A stretch of 64,000 nt of DNA, from NCBI GenBank assembly GCA_018697195.1, contig CM031859.1, forward strand, positions 60,235,246-60,299,245, in the 5' to 3' direction. The notes beneath the pieces are model-generated. The model was not told the origin of the DNA. It did no database searches and saw nothing but the letters and a program-made list of their open reading frames with translations. The DNA comes from Certhia americana. Taxonomy: Eukaryota; Chordata; Aves; Passeriformes; Certhiidae. Shown here one piece after another: positions 1 through 15,252 of this stretch. The number at the start of each line of letters is the position of its first letter. Positions within the stretch are counted from its first letter, which is position 1. The position numbers and the translations under genes were made by a program.

Positions 1-1784
1 AGACAACAGGTCAGACACAGGCACGCATGAGGAATATTGCCACAGAACTGACATGGGTAGTGGGAATACATCACTCTCTTAAATATGGGTAGAGTTTATT
101 CACATAAAAGCAACATGTGCTCCTAAGTCCTGCATGCACCTTGCTCCTCATCTATATGGGGAATCAATGAGAGTGGAAGGACCATTCCAGAGGTGGCTTT
201 CCACCCTCACCTCAGATATGTGCCATCTGCTGGGGACTGAACTGCAGCCACCCCTTCCTGTGTCACTCCATACAGCTCAACCCCAAAGCAATTGCCTCTG
301 AGACAGAAAAGTAAGGAATGCTCCCTGTGAGAAGAGGGAAAGAAACAGAAAATGAGTGTTTCCTTCCCTTGTGACAGGAGCTCTCTCTTGGAGCTTCTGC
401 CTGACCCAGACGCTCCTCCTAAAGGTGAAGCAAGTGCCCGAGACTTCCTAACAGACACAACACATAACCCAGGCTTCAGCAAATCTATCTCTACTTCATC
501 TCAGGTAGTGAATGACAGAACAAGAAAGCTGCAGGAGTTATTCACTTTCTTTTCCTGATGGCAGACTGTTATTTGCCTGACTTTTCCTTTTTTGCATTTA
601 CATATTTGTGTGCAACATAAGATTATCTGTTATATTAAATCGTTAGTTTAATCATCTGAACCCACTGATTTGGTTCAAACTTGACTCAATCTTAATGTGA
701 TCACTGAGCTTTTCTCCCTTAATTAGCTTAGTAAAACTGTAATAAGTTAGCTCAGGAATGCTCTTGCCTGAGGACTTGCACATCCTTTCTAGTATAGTTC
801 AGAGGAAGTGCATGCAGCTTGTTTACTCCCCAAGCTGGAAGCCCAGGTCACAAACCCACGCACAGCAGGTAATCTCAGGTAAAAAAATTAACAAAACATG
901 GGCTTGGTTCCCAAATTACACAGTGAATCATCAAAAAACATAAACATATATATGCTTAGAATTCATACTGCATGTTTTTCAAAGCAAGCATGGAGTCCTA
1001 GTTCAGCAGTCTTACTGTAAACCTAAGCAGAAGAATATCCATAAGAAATAAGAACAGCATATATCCAGATGCTGCAAAATACAATTTATTATCTGCATAT
1101 ATCTCCGCAGAATTTACACTACAATAAAGCAGACAGGCAGGCAGGAAGGAAGGATGGAAGGAGAGAAATACCAAACAGATGTTGGCTACCAGGAAGAAAT
1201 CCAGAGATGTGTAATGATTGGATGGATTAAAGTACACTTCCTTCCTCAACAATCCTTATATGACCCAAACACTTGCAAATTCTGGCTGTAAAGCTGTCAA
1301 TGACAAACATTCAAATGGCCCCTGGATCTGCTTGCAATTCTGTTGCCATTGCTTTCTCTTCTCCAGGCTGTAGCTACACAGAATTTGCTTGATAAATAGA
1401 TGAAGCAACATTACAAAACATTCCCTGAAGTTGTGAGATGTGACAGACTATTAGTGCTAGGACTCTATATTGTGCTAGAAAAAGGTATTACTGTTTCAAA
1501 TGACTGCTTGGAAAACTTACAGTCTTCTACATACAGTTTTTGAAAAGCCTTTTAAATGTAAGCTGGGCCTTCTTGGAGCTAATAAGAACTCCTAATGCAC
1601 TTTTTCATATTATTTGTTTGAAACAAGCACTTAGTAGGAAAAAAATCTTTCCATACTCAGCCCTGTTTTCCACCAAACAGATGGCCTATTTGGAGAGCTG
1701 AAATAGAAGAACTAATTATGCATTTGCTTGACTTATGAGGAGATATGATACCATCTACTATTCGCTCAAGAGTGTGAATGCCAA

Positions 1785-2065
1785 ACAAGACAGAGCCAGG
1801 GAAAAAAGTATACCTAACAGTAATGAGATCAATCTGGGTGTTAAAAAGTTTAGGCTGAGTACCAGGAAATATTTCCTAACAGTTAGTTCTGTCAGACCAT
1901 GAAATAGTTTCACAGAGGAAGTGGTGGAAGCTTCATGGCTTGAGTCACTCAAACCGATATTGGACAAAACACTCAATAATGTACTGCAGGGAACAGTATT
2001 ATGCTGGCACGGCTTGGAAGAGTGACTAATGGATTGTTTGCAGCTCTAACTACAATTCCATGAAA
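1785..2065 (+). mobile_element. Old CR1 LINE 3' fragment
   Basis: The sequence tracks the CR1 3' region but is strongly diverged: a 'taggctgagtaccaggaaat' block, then a 'ctgtcagaccatgaaatag' block, 'cagaggaagtggtggaag', and a diverged end around 'ctctaactacaattccatga'. It lacks the crisp terminal octamers of younger copies. It is antisense to AIG1 and intronic. Confidence 0.75.
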
Positions 2066-5000
2066 TGGTCCCTCTCCAAAGAAACACAGACTCAAACAAT
2101 CACACGCCCACTTTCCAAGGGAATTGAGATTGTACTTTCACTAATCAATCACAAGCCAAGCAACTTCTCTCCCTGTTATCCTGTTATGAACATAGAGCTT
2201 CAAGAGAAAATGTAATTATATCACTGGGAATAACTGAAAACTCCTAAAGGGAAATACCCAAAAATTTCAGAGGGTAGGTATGAAGCAGACTACTCTTCAA
2301 AAACATTAACAAATAAAAATCCATATAGGAAGGAGAAAATTACATCTTTATTGAGAACATTAAGAGACAATGAAAAAATTGTACAGCGTTCAGGAAGGAA
2401 CAGTTACAGCTTATTTATACAAATAATGTACATACATTCACTCCATTCATTCTACTTCCTTTCCTTTCTAGAATGCACAAGAAAACTCTTCTGACACCTA
2501 TCAACACTTAGGATTAGAGTTAAGACCTCCACAGCTACATGAGTCTCTGCAGCATTAATTAAACAGAATCAATAATGATTTACATCCTTTGTGGGTCTGG
2601 CATAGGAAAAGCACAGCACACAGCTACTGGTCGTTTTTAGTATGAAACAAATTTTTTAAAGTCCATGCTCCTTGGTGTGAATGCTGTCTTAACAGATGTG
2701 AAAAAATCACAGCAAGGAAATAGAAACACACTCTAAACAATGTTCTCTGAGGTGCCCTGGTGTTACCTCAGATTTAGGATCACATTTTCAAGAGAGAGAC
2801 CTTATTTTAATAGAAAATTTGCAGGGGGTGAATATACACATGAAACATCCTCAAGCTGTTAAACAGTTGACTTTTTTTTCCCCTTGGAAATGTAAGCAAA
2901 AACAGCATTTCAGAGGAAATACTTTCCAGTTTTGCCTCTAAGTAGAGCTTGAAGGAAAACAGTCATTTAGAAAATGAGAAATTTGAGAGAAAACAGATGC
3001 AGCTTCCCTACACCATGTAATAGTATAGATAGCTTGTATAGATAGTATAGACAGAATCAGAAACTTACAAGCAGAGTATGCAATACCAAGAAAATAACTG
3101 AAGAGGTATAAAATACTTACTTCTGATCCTTTTGCTCCTAGAAGACTAAACGGGCCACTGCTGCTAGAGTAATACTACAGTACCTTTATGCTGTGATAAT
3201 GTAATGACAAGTAATAACAATGGCCATCTAAAGGATGTCAGAAAACAAAACTCAGAGTGGAGAAAACACTTGTTAAGTTGCTGCAGAAGAAAAACAGCTA
3301 TAAACATTAGATGAAACCAAGCAGCACAGAAACCTTCTCAAACAGTGAGATGTGTTACATAGAATAAACTAATTTTATGTGTATGTGTATGTACTACAAG
3401 AAAATAAAAAATTGCTTCATTAGGACAGTTTTTTCACAAGGTGTTCATTTCAGGACTGCAGCTAATGACCTCCTCACACTACCGCTAATTGGACTTCTTA
3501 TGAATCAGATAGAAAACATATTTCCTCATAAATCTATTTCCAGGGCATGGAGATTCCCTTCTCCCCATGCCATGAAGCCCCATGGAGTGGACAAGATCTC
3601 CTGAGATTATGAAAATTCTGTTACTAGTCTTACCAAGGCAGAAAATCCCCCATTAAATTCACTGAATCTAGAACTTCATTCTCTTTCAAGTTTGCTCTCA
3701 TAACTGGAAGCACTCTTTAGAGCTCGGGGCAGGAGAATGGTAAATTTTCTGCAGGCACTAATACTATTCAAGGGTAAATTTTCCTCTATGTACCTGTGAT
3801 TATGAAAAATCACTATCCTCAAGTTAGCATTTTCAAGATTAACACCACTTACTTCTGCCTTACCACTTAACACTTACACCACTTACTTCTACCACTTAAC
3901 GTGGCCCTCTATGAAATAAGGCAGCAGTCTAGGCTGGCAAATAGCACTGCCAGAATAATACACTGGAGTAACACTCACAAAATCCACAAGAAATAGCAAA
4001 AAAGCATTAAGTAACCAAACATAATCCACATGATAGGATGACTAATTCACAGAAGGGTGCCAGAGAGGCCTCACTGATCTGTGGGGGCAGGGAGTGGCAG
4101 AGGGGTAGTCAGGGCCCATCCCATCCACAGCCAGGAGCAAGGCAGGCAGTGGCACGGGGACAATCAGGCACCTCCCTGGGGACAGGCCACCAGCTCGCAG
4201 GTGGGGGGCAAACATAACCTGACCCATCAAACCACTCAGGTTTTCCACAAGAAGATAGAAGTTTAGCTCTACCAGCATGCAAAATCAAGTTGCTGAAAGT
4301 TTTAATTTCTCTTGTATTTCAGATTTTACAATCTGTCATATAAAAAACATGGTCCGATTTTCCTCTTCAAACAACAGAAAATTATTTCTAACCTTGGAGT
4401 ATCTATTACTGCTCACTGTCACCTTAGCTTTAATTTCTACAGCCTCTAGGCATCATTACTTGCTGTTACAAATGAACTACGCTTCAGCATAAGTTAACAT
4501 GACTGTTTCAAGTGGTGGTGTGTATTGGGCTGTTTGCTGGCACCTGTGGACAGCCTGCATCCTGTATCAAGAGCTTGGTTATCTGTAGCTGCAACATACA
4601 GAGGAAGTCCACGTTAGATGGAGAATAGCAAGGTATTTTTAATAGAAAATGCTTCAAATTAACTCATGGGTTGTAGCTGCTTTATAAATATATTACTGTT
4701 CTTGATTGCATGGAACTACTGATTCTTCTAGTCCATTGCCGTTCTACCACTACATACAGGCACACTTGTTCTTGTTGCTTCTCCTCTTCTTGCTGTATCT
4801 TTGTTAGTTACAATAGCAAGCAGAAGCTGGACAACACATAATCAAGTGCTAAATCTTTGTATCAGAGAAGCTACAGAGTTCAGATAAGAGAAAGGCAGAT
4901 CTTTGTGTCCAGGGAAAAATGAAAGAGAGGCACAAGGAAAAAAATGCAAGAACCAAGAGCCTTTTAACTACTAAAATACAGTGTAATACATCTAACCACT

Positions 5001-6509
5001 AAACATAAAATTAATTAAGGTCCAAGAACCATGACAAAGCACCATGTGCTACTCAGAATCATTATTTCTGTGCAAGGAATAGGGAAAAATACTTGTATTT
5101 CAAAGGTCAGAAGTAAAAAACAATCATCACCCCAGAAGATTCAGTGACAGTAAGCTGAGGCAAACAGGCAAAGCTCGTATCACATCTTCCACACCAGCTG
5201 CAAATGCCATGGTTGTTTTAGGTTGCTTTGTTTCTTAAGAAGGTTTCAACATCTGTGTTTCACTTCAACACAGAAAAGGATGAGCCCCTGGCCCACCAAA
5301 AGCCAGTAGTCTCAGAAAACAAATACATCATATAGAGAAGAAAAGTAACAGACAAGGCAACGAAAACAGAGTAAGTCAAAGGATAGCTAACACAAATGCC
5401 ATCTATTTTACTTTGAGTTGTTTAATGGCTAGGAACCTTGAAATAAGTATTTCTCCTATCCCTCCTTTCCTCTTTTACTAACACAAATTAGAACTAAAAT
5501 CTACACTAGTAAAACATGACACTTCTATCAGAAGAGACATCATAATCTCAGTAACTGGATAAAGGGACAGCCTTATAACTGTCCAGCACTGTCCTCATCC
5601 AAGGTAATGACCCTTTGCAGCCTTCAGTGGTGGGATGGCTCTTCTACCCATCATGTTGCACATGAGGATTAGTTCTTAGTAGAAAATTTAAATTCACTTT
5701 CATGGTTTAGTCATATGGTATGAATCAACTCATAAAACATGCCTAATCCCTTACCATATGATGTAAATTCAGGGACTCCTTTAAATACAATCCTTTACCT
5801 TCTACATAACCTCCTGTGGTCTCTGTCTTTGAAGCCCACCAGCCCTATCCAAACATAACTAAGGATGGGGTTTTAAACCACTGAGATTTTACAGATGTAC
5901 AAAAGAATAAAATCTACTATGAAAATAATATGCATGAAAGAAAAAATTGTTTGACTCTTGGGTCTATTTTTTATAGGTACTACACTGTTCAATTCCCAGT
6001 GCTTAAACACCTATTATCAAGGTGAGGAATGGGGACCAAGCTGTGTAAGGTAACAAGATCTTGCGTTTCCATGACAAGAGATGCCTTTTAAAGTTATTCC
6101 TGTTGGAATACAAGATATGTTTTAATCTAGACAGACAAAAAGCAACTCAACAGGCTCTTCCTCTCTCTCTTCTTCTTCCCTCCACTTAACCCAGGAAAAT
6201 CTCTTACTCTGTTACTCTTATTGGAAAGCTTAAGTCTCAGACCATTCTGTCTTAGCATGATTCTTGACTGTCTCATATTTTCCAAAAATATGTAGCACAG
6301 TTCTTTGGAGAGGTAATGTATTTGCACTAATATAGTTTTAAAAGCAGTTTTCATAATACTTGAAGTACATCTGTAAGGACAAATATTCCTTACTACAGCA
6401 AACTAAACTGAAATTTGGTACACTACCAAAACTATATGGAAATGTCAAATTCTTTGACAGCAATAAAAGCATCTTGATTCTTTTTACATGGGTGTAATAC
6501 CCCCAGCAC

Positions 6510-6575
6510 AAAAAAAAAAAAAAAAAAAAACCAAAAAAAAAAAAAAAAAAACCCAAAAAAAACCCCAAACCAAAA
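6510..6575. repeat. A-rich tract with C interruptions
   Basis: Runs of 21 and 18-19 A are separated by CC and CCC, then decay into AAAACCCC-type sequence. An AATAAA lies about 45 bp upstream, but no recognisable retrocopy precedes it, so it is annotated only as low complexity. Confidence 0.85.
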
Positions 6576-9367
6576 TCCATAGTGGACAACTGACGAATTC
6601 ATTTTAAAGTGCTACTCTATCTCAGCTGAGTTGCATAGATGACATTTCTAACATGATCTCAGCACGACAGAGTGTATGCCATCTGGCTCCAAAGTGCTAA
6701 CAGCCTGGAATCCACTGCCACGTATTGAATTAAGAGATGGAATGGACAAATATGCAATGTACTAAAGAAGTATGAATAAAATTTTGAACAGATGCTGAGA
6801 AAGTACTATATTTTCTCAAATCTTTTGCAATTATATCAGCTGTGTCATTCCAACATCATGTCAGTCTTCTTCTTAGATGTTCATATATCTTTACTTTGAT
6901 CTTGGCTAATACACTCAAAAGAAGCATGAAGCTCATTGTTGCAGTACTTAAGAAATTATTATTCTATTTTTATCTTTATCTTTTTAATTGTTTTGACTAA
7001 ACTCATTTTCTCATAATCCCCATCTTCTTCCTTGCTCTTGTATATTGTATATAGAAAAGCTGCCATTACTACTTATTGTATCCTGCTTATAAGACAGTGT
7101 AATTTCATTAAATTTATATAATCCATTCAGCAAACATGTATAATACAGTTTATTCAGAATAGATTATGATTTTATTGAGTTATATATTTTATATTTTTCT
7201 TTGGTAAAGCTTAATCTTATTAGGATTATACACTGCTCAGAAGGTTATGTCATTATTTTGGCTTAAATGATAATTTTACACATTTCAGCATGATTGCTAT
7301 ACTCTCTGCAGTAGTGTTGTTGCAGTCAAGGCAGGAAAAGCAGCTCTTGAGACAATGTTTGGGATAGCTAGCTAAAAAGGTAAGACTTGTTCTACAGCTG
7401 TCTACTTGTTCTACAGCTCTAGAATAGGGTTTCCCATGGCTGGAAAGCCCCTCACAGTTTTTAAGTTAATTACCCCCCAAAAAAGAAACTACATTTTATT
7501 AAGTGCAAAACTTCATTAAAAAATGGTTTTCTTAAAACCCCAGAAACTTCTGCATTGCACCAACTTTTTCACGTTTAGAAATACAGTTTGAATAGCACTA
7601 CAGGGAAGCAATTTTGACTGATCAAAGAGTAACCGATTTTGCTTTTAATTTCTTCCCTTTTTAATGAATAAGGTAATAGCTGCCTTCTAAATTGCTGAAT
7701 TTAGATAAGGCCATTAAAATGTATCTCAGCAATATGGGGACAGAGTTGGAAATGCAAATGAGAAAGTCACTACAATCTTCTGAGACACAGCAACCTCAGT
7801 GCTGCCCTACTATGGCTTAGGAAATGAAAAGGCTTTAAAGGTCTGTTTCCTGAGCACTGTAAAATTAGTAATGAATTACTCCACACACTAGTCCAGAAAG
7901 ACGAGCTTTTACATGATATGCATCTAAGTTGGGCAATTCTCCTCCTCTCCGAGGAAGGTAAGGGAAGGAGACACTGAGGGCTTTATCCCACTTTGTCATT
8001 CATCCAACAATACATAAATAAGTCAGCTGCAAACCCATATTGTGAAAAACAGCTCAAATCTCTGATTAGGCTCATCTTTAGCTTTTGCTTAAACTTTTCT
8101 TCCTTTGCACACTGCTGCAGCAGCTGAAGTATAATTTATGACAGGTAAAGTATATTCATAAATAAAGTCATTACTAAGATGAGGATTTTCTGAAATTTAG
8201 ACCACAGCAAAGGATGCTGTTATTCAAGCTCCACTTGAAAAAAAGACAGGACATAATGTTGTACATTAATTATAATGGTGGTTCAGTGAAAGGTGATCTA
8301 ATGTGTTATACTGTCCTCATAAACAAGACTTCTTTACACAACACTTCAAGCAAGACACTGTTCTAAAGAGTTGCATTTCAGGAGAAAAAAAAAATCTCAT
8401 TATCTCACATCTCTAAAGAAACTATGGGAAAATCCCCAATATAAACTAACTGTATTTAAATTAAATATACAAGCAGGGGTTAAGCATTCACTAGGTGTGT
8501 GGCATTCCAACCAATCTCAGAGGAAATGAAGGATTTGTTTCCTGATAGTTGTTGGTGAAAGCAAGGCACTGGGAAATTAGCTGGCCAAGGCAGCAAGGCA
8601 TCAGGGGACCCCAGGGATGAACTCTGGTGTAGTGACCCCTAAGCAGTTCTTCAGGCATTTTATCAAGGTTATTTTCCATGCACCTACACTCACTCTTATA
8701 GAAGCAGCCATTTCCAATGCACACACATTTCATTCCCTCCAAATGCAGCCACACTACTGTTAGCATAAATCTGAATGTTTCTACTGTTACGCAGCTCACA
8801 GTAATCAGTTTTCAAAGATGTTCTTTAGTGTGCTGTGTCTTTAATAGTTAGATACTATAATTATGACCAGCTGATCTGTTTCTGCCAACAAACTAGAGTT
8901 ACCAAGGTCTCTAGTACCTTTGGAGATCTTGTGCATTATGCCACTCCCACCTTCACTGTACTTACATCATATTTCATACAGCAAATATTGATTTTGAACA
9001 ACACTAGTAGCAAATACATATTTTTAACTTTCCCCTGTTCTGCTCTGTATAAGCTTGGTGTGCTGCAATTTCAATGTGGTGTACACTTGGCTTCTCAGCA
9101 TCCCTGTAGGACAGGTCACTGAGTAGAAGAAGCACAACCACCTCATCTGCTACCTGGAGACTGCCTTTGGAGAGAGTGGTCTAAAAAACAAACCAGCATG
9201 GAACCCTATGTTGCCTTATATGCTCATGAACACAGACACAGCTCAAATATCTCTCACTCTTTCTTACTCTAAACAACTTTAATGGTTTCTTGAGTTTCCA
9301 AAATAAACTTTCAGACATATCTGTTTACTGTACTTCTGGATTACTCACCATTTTTCATTTAATTTGG

Positions 9368-9402
9368 AAAAAAAAAAAAAAAAAGAAAAAGAAAAAAAAA
9401 AA
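9368..9402. repeat. Poly-A tract with two G interruptions
   Basis: The tract is A17-G-A5-G-A11. Short ORFs that cross it encode only poly-lysine or poly-phenylalanine and are not genes. Confidence 0.9.
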
Positions 9403-9648
9403 GGCATCTGTGCCTACCAAAGAACAAAAGAATCCAAGCTTGCTAGTCAGCCAAGCAGGACACACCAGGAAATGCCCAAGCATCAACTGGCCTCTGCAAA
9501 ACCTCTTGGTCCTCCCAACACTCCTGCCTCCATGCACCAGGTGGGTACATGCACGTGCACTCCAAATTAACACATTAGCTGTAACTGTAATGCAGCTGGG
9601 GACAAGGGCTGAGCCTCTGCACATGCTGGGTGTGCTGACTCACCCATA

Positions 9649-9856
9649 GGAACTCCCTGGGCAGTCCCGGGAACTCCCCAGCTAGTTTCTGTACAGATGA
9701 GATAATTGATGGATAGCAACTGGAACCCGCCCCAGGCAGTCCCAGCTCCACCAGAGGTCTGAGGAATAGATAAAAGAACTCCACAAGCAGTCCCAGTCCA
9801 TGTTAACAAGATAATCAACTGCATGTCAGGGACTGGTGGAGAGGCAGGGAGTTCCC
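9649..9856. repeat. Inverted and direct repeat cluster
   Basis: GGAACTCCCTG (9649-9659) is the reverse complement of CAGGGAGTTCC (9845-9855). A second copy, GGGAACTCCC (9669-9678), also pairs with GGGAGTTCCC (9847-9856). Between them GCAGTCCC recurs three times. The patch is GC-richer than its flanks. It may be the core of an unrecognised interspersed repeat. Confidence 0.5.
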
Positions 9857-12800
9857 AGCAGGCCTGGGAACAACCTAGGCGGGTCCTGCTTTGCTCATAT
9901 GAAATACATGGTGAACTAATGGACACTATTTATCTATTAAGATATGTGTATCATCGAACTGGACAACTTTTTGCACACAGATTAGATGATTTTTATCTAG
10001 AAACTCATCATGCCAGAGTGTTGACAAGGGACTGCAGGCCAGCTGGAGCAAACTAGAGGTTGGGGGGTTCTCATCCAAATGAGCTGAAAATGCTGCTATA
10101 AGGATACTTGTGACAGAGAGTCCTATCATCACCTGGTCAGAAACTGGCCTTACTGTCACAACAGTGACAACAGCAATAGAAGTTTGTTACTTAACACGTA
10201 AACCAATGTGTGTGTAACATGAACCAGAACAGTCTCTTAAGAAAATTAGTCTACCACCACATAAACTGGCCACAATGAAATGCCACACAGATTTAAAACA
10301 TTATCCTAGAATACAAGAATATTGGCCCAAATACATGTATCCAACGTGACTGTCTGATTTTATGGAAGGTACCTCTAATTCCTACTTGCAGAATACACAC
10401 TCTTCTCCCAAAACACTTGGTAAATAAATACTTTCCAGTATTCTGCCCTGTTTTTCACAATAAAAAAAAAAGCTGTCTACCCAGATAACATTCATACATT
10501 CATAAACATTGGAGGCCATGCCCATTTGTTCATAATCCGGTGGTAGCCCATTGTACCACCAGGCCCAGACATCCCTGCAACGGAACAAGAACCTCTCCAG
10601 TCCAGACCACCTGTAACCACTCAACAAGAAACTTCACACTGGGGTCCCAGAGCACAGCTGCTGAGCATGCTCATCTTGAGACATTCAGTTCTAACTAGCA
10701 GTGAGACTGGGTCATGTTCAACCTCTAGCTTTGAATCAGCCAAGAATCCTGGCTCAGAGATGTGTTATGAATTTTATATGACACAATCTGACCAGGGCAT
10801 TGGACCCTTCCACCCTCATGCCATGAAATCAAGGCCACTACTCAATGCAGAGATGAGCTGAGTCCACCTGGACTTTGAGCACCACCACAAGGTGCTGCTC
10901 TGTTTACACTCAGGAAAGCTAGGTTTGGATTATGCCTGTACCCACCAGGAGGTTCAGGTGCAACACTCTATAAGATTTTTAGATACCTGGCTAAAGTGGA
11001 AACCAAAGCTCTCACACAATACTAATTTCCAAAGAACAGACCATAAAGTGAGATGAAATTAAAGCAAAAATGAACTGGTTATAGTAAGGTAAAGTAGTAT
11101 GTCTGGAATCACAACATCTCCTGCAAGGCACATACGTCCAGAATTTAAGTGACTTCAGTCAATTTGTTGTGCGAGATGAGCACTCACAGCGTGAAGCCCA
11201 AAAAGAAGGGCTTTGAGAGTCCAGGATTTAACTTTTGAGACTGATTACTGTAACAGTAATCAGTCACTTGTAACTTCCACAGTACTGAGGAAGGATAAGA
11301 GAAATTCTTGATAGCAACTTATATGCAGTATCAGACTCTTTATGCCCACCTTTCCTGATAAATTGTGCTAGCATAGGAGAGAGCCCACAGATGTCTTTGG
11401 AACTTATACTGATATTCCAGCCCTCTGCTTGTATTTCACCGTGAAAACTATCTGCTAAAATACTTCACCTGGAGCAAGAAATAGGAATGAGAAACAAGGA
11501 CTACTTCCCCCTGTCCCATCCTTCTCCACACAACTTGCAAACTGAACACTATTCTAAGTACAGCTCTTCATGAATGTTCTACCATTGGGTTTTTGGTGCA
11601 AAACCCAAAATATTTTACAAGTCTCACTGCAGTGCTCATAAATATTGCATTTCTTCATGCATTACTGAAATCTCAAGGAAAACAGATGCTGGAGATGTTT
11701 TTCAAGTTCCAGTTAACTCCATCAGTTTACTTGGTTCTTCCCACTCCACTGAAGGGAAGAAGCATATGTGAACTCTGGCCATATCCAAAGTTTGCTGTCA
11801 AGATCAGACATTTTACTTCTTCATTTCTATTTATAAACACAGTTAGGTATTACAAGAGCCAGACTATTTAGCCATGAAGACTGTCAAAACAGATAATATA
11901 TTGTGTCTCACTGAATTACAAACTGGCTGGGTGCCTAGCCTATTGACTGCAAAAGTCCACTCCATTACAGCTCCAGCAATGTCTTCTACCTCCTTCAAAA
12001 AGGTTTCTAAAAGCTGACAACTGTGAAATGACTATATGGATCATACAAATTATTATTTTTTACTCCTTCTGTTGGTTACCTGAAATTATTGGTTACCAGT
12101 TCTGATCCCAACTCAGGAAGAGTAAGACTTTACCAGAACATCTAACTGATGACCTTCTGTCTAATGAGATACCACTCAGCAGAGATCTCCCACAGTATGC
12201 ACACAGATGTGTGTTAACTTACTCTGCTGGAACTAGTGCTCTGATAAATTGTTTTCCTTATGTGTTTAGGGAGTGCATGTGCAGCCACAGTACAGTCAAA
12301 ATTAGAGTTACATTTCAAAGAACTGAGTCCTTAGTGTAGTAGCAGTTACAATACAGTGATAGTGGTTATGAGAACCATGAAATTTTATTTGACTCACTGT
12401 AGGCACTGCTCGTATCTGCTTCTAACATATCCAAAACAGGTAACTAAAAAACAAAGGCAATAACACCTACAAGTATGGCAAGTTGAATACAGGTAGGTAA
12501 ACATCTTCTTTTGAGTGGAAAATACTGAAACAAAACAATAAACCAGAAAGTGCACATTGATTCCAAGTTAGAATACCACAGCTTGCCTTAACATGAAATT
12601 GTATTATCTTTCAGAGGAAAATACAATTTAAATACTGGTTTGACTTATAAAATGCTTGATATCCAATTATCAACTTGCATACATGCAGTGAAACAAAAGC
12701 ACATTGTGCTTCCCTGCAAAGGGTTTTCTTTTCAAGAAGTAGGGTTTATCCTGCTATGAACATAGTCAAAACATGTACTTCATCTAAAAGCAAAATATGA

Positions 12801-15142
12801 TATAGTATTGTAATAAAGTAGTATTATAATTAATATAAAACTACTACTTCAGGAATTTCCTGTCTATAATTACAACACCTGTATGAATGCCAAGGTCAGC
12901 ACATTAATCCATAGTCAATTTGAAAAATAAGCACAAAAAATCTACAGCAGAAATGGTCATATTTTAACTAAGTGTTTATTGACCTTGTATGGTAAAAGAA
13001 CAACTATCATATCATGATGTCCATATTTTAAATTTATTTAGCTTTAAAAAATTAATCAATCTACATAGCACGGTATTATTATGGCAGTATAATTGCTTCT
13101 CTACAGATATTTTCCTACCTTATTTTGTTTTTTGTCATTACCACTTCCCAGGTTTCCAGACTGAAGACGGAGAAAGTACTAAGAGGGACTCTTGCCTTTC
13201 TACATAACTCAAAAAATCAAAGAAGGAATCTGAAAGGATCTCATGTACCTCAGTTCTAGGTTTGCTTTCCCTTAATGGCACTCAATCAGAAATTATTTTG
13301 CTGCTAAATACAGAGACAGCCAGCTTCAGACAGGACCTTCTCTTTTCTACTACCAGACCATTATCATCTTTTGAAGAAACTGTAAACTGATCAAAGAGAT
13401 GATCTGTTTATTTCTTACCCATCTCTTATTTAAATGATCCTAAATGTCATATGGAAAGGGTGCTTTACATGGAATTGTCATAAACCATCCTAAATGGTAT
13501 CAATGCACATTACTCAGCAGCATAAACATTCTCTATATTTCTATTCTGTAATATTTCTATCAAGCTATGATTTAAAAAAAAAAAACAAACAGAAAATCAT
13601 GAAGCAGATACCAATAAATTGCTAACTATCTTTAAAAAAATGTCAAAAACAATGAAGTCTGCTTCCCTGATTTTAATTTCTTTATTCTTATTAATGGTAA
13701 TCTTTTTAAAGAACTAATAAGAGAGATTTTTCATGTATCATTTTTTCATAGGTCATTGTATTTATTTAGATCAAAAAGAGAAGTAAGATTTACAATAGCG
13801 ATGTTCCCTATCAGAGGCTATTTCATAAGAAGGCAAAATATTACATCTGTTAACTTCACTGTTGCATAATGTCACAGGAGGAGCAACCAAGAGCAAAGCA
13901 GACAAATCCACATCAATTTACTGTTTTGTAATCCAAACCAGCGCTTTAAATTCAGATTGAAAAAATACAGGAAACACTACTGTAGTTGGACAAAACAAAA
14001 CAAAAAAGCAATTTCCTTGTGGTAAGATATACTTAGTAAGCACACTGTTACATTTTGCACAATTTGCCATTGTTGGATGAAGCCTCTGGTAAAGAAAACT
14101 GCAGAGAAATAAGGCCTAAGGCATTGATGCCATGTGAGCATTACAAAAATGTCACATTGAACCGCCTAGTCAACCACAGGCAGAAAAAAGGACTCCAGAA
14201 TTCAGGAAGGTAACCAGATTCGTAAGGGCCAAAACCAAGTAACAAAATGGCAAACACTCCCCCTAAAAAATAAAATCTTGGGTTTTGCTATACTCCATAT
14301 TTTTTATTATACTAGAAAATGATGGCTAAAACTGTGTATTTTTTTTATTTCTGATAGATAAGTATCCTGACTGGTGATAGGCTGGAATATGCTAAAAAAT
14401 CTCCAAGCAGAATTCTGAACAGTTCTGAACTAAATAAACTATCTTAACTTTAGATGTGTTGCGGATGCAAAGAAAAGCTTAAAACAACACATTATGTATT
14501 TAAATTACATTAAAGAAACGATATGTTTTCTGTAGTAAGTAAAACCAGATTTAGTATTTCTTTTCACTATGCTCTACAAGATTTTAGAGGTAGTAGATAT
14601 TATCCTCCCACACCTCATTGTTATTCGCAGGTGAGTAGGAGGAAAACCAGTTTTCCTACTTTCTAAATCCCAGCTGGTTTCTCACTGAATTGATTTCTCT
14701 TCATTCTGTGTGAATGAAATAATTACTGAACTAACCTAATGAATAACAAGAAATACTTTCTCTGCATCTGCAGAGGAGAGCAGTGTTGTCAAAAAAGCAA
14801 TTAATACCGAAGGAAACTCTGGTGCTTATCCTTTACCTTTAAATAGTTCTGTGGTGTGGCTCCTGTTAAAAACTTCAACAGCAGAGTCTCCATCTAGATT
14901 TAACAAAAACTACTGAAAAATCTGGATGTGTAGTACTTATAAAAGTACCTGAAAATATGCTGTACTGGGATACATGATGGATTATGAGTATGTTACACTA
15001 CCACACATCCAGCAAACAGGATTATCACCAGTGAGATGCTTAGTGGACAATGTGATTGAGCAGTTCTGTACAACACAACAGAAAGAGATGGATGTGTAAC
15101 TGCAGAAGAGTAGAGGTTTCCAACTTATCAGTCAGAACTCAG

Positions 15143-15252
15143 GTAGACAAAGTCCTAGGAAACCTGGGTCAGTGTTGAGCATGATCTGACTAAGGGATTG
15201 GTTTAGATGACTTCACAGCTTACCTTCCACCTCGAGTGATCCTATGATTACA
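15143..15252 (+). mobile_element. Diverged CR1 LINE 3' end
   Basis: About 110 bp match the final part of CR1 elements: 'gacaaagtcctaggaaacctg', then 'ctaagggattggtttagatgac', 'cttaccttccacctcgag' and 'gatcctatgatt'. These correspond to the usual 'gggttggactagatgacc' and 'cccttccaacctcaa' blocks. It is a short, old, 5'-truncated copy in the AIG1 intron. Confidence 0.75.

Noticed and set aside
6400..6575. Possible processed pseudogene (AATAAA near 6461 followed by an A tract)
   Set aside because: No recognisable gene sequence precedes it, and the A tract is interspersed with C runs typical of low-complexity DNA. Retrocopies are also scarce in birds.
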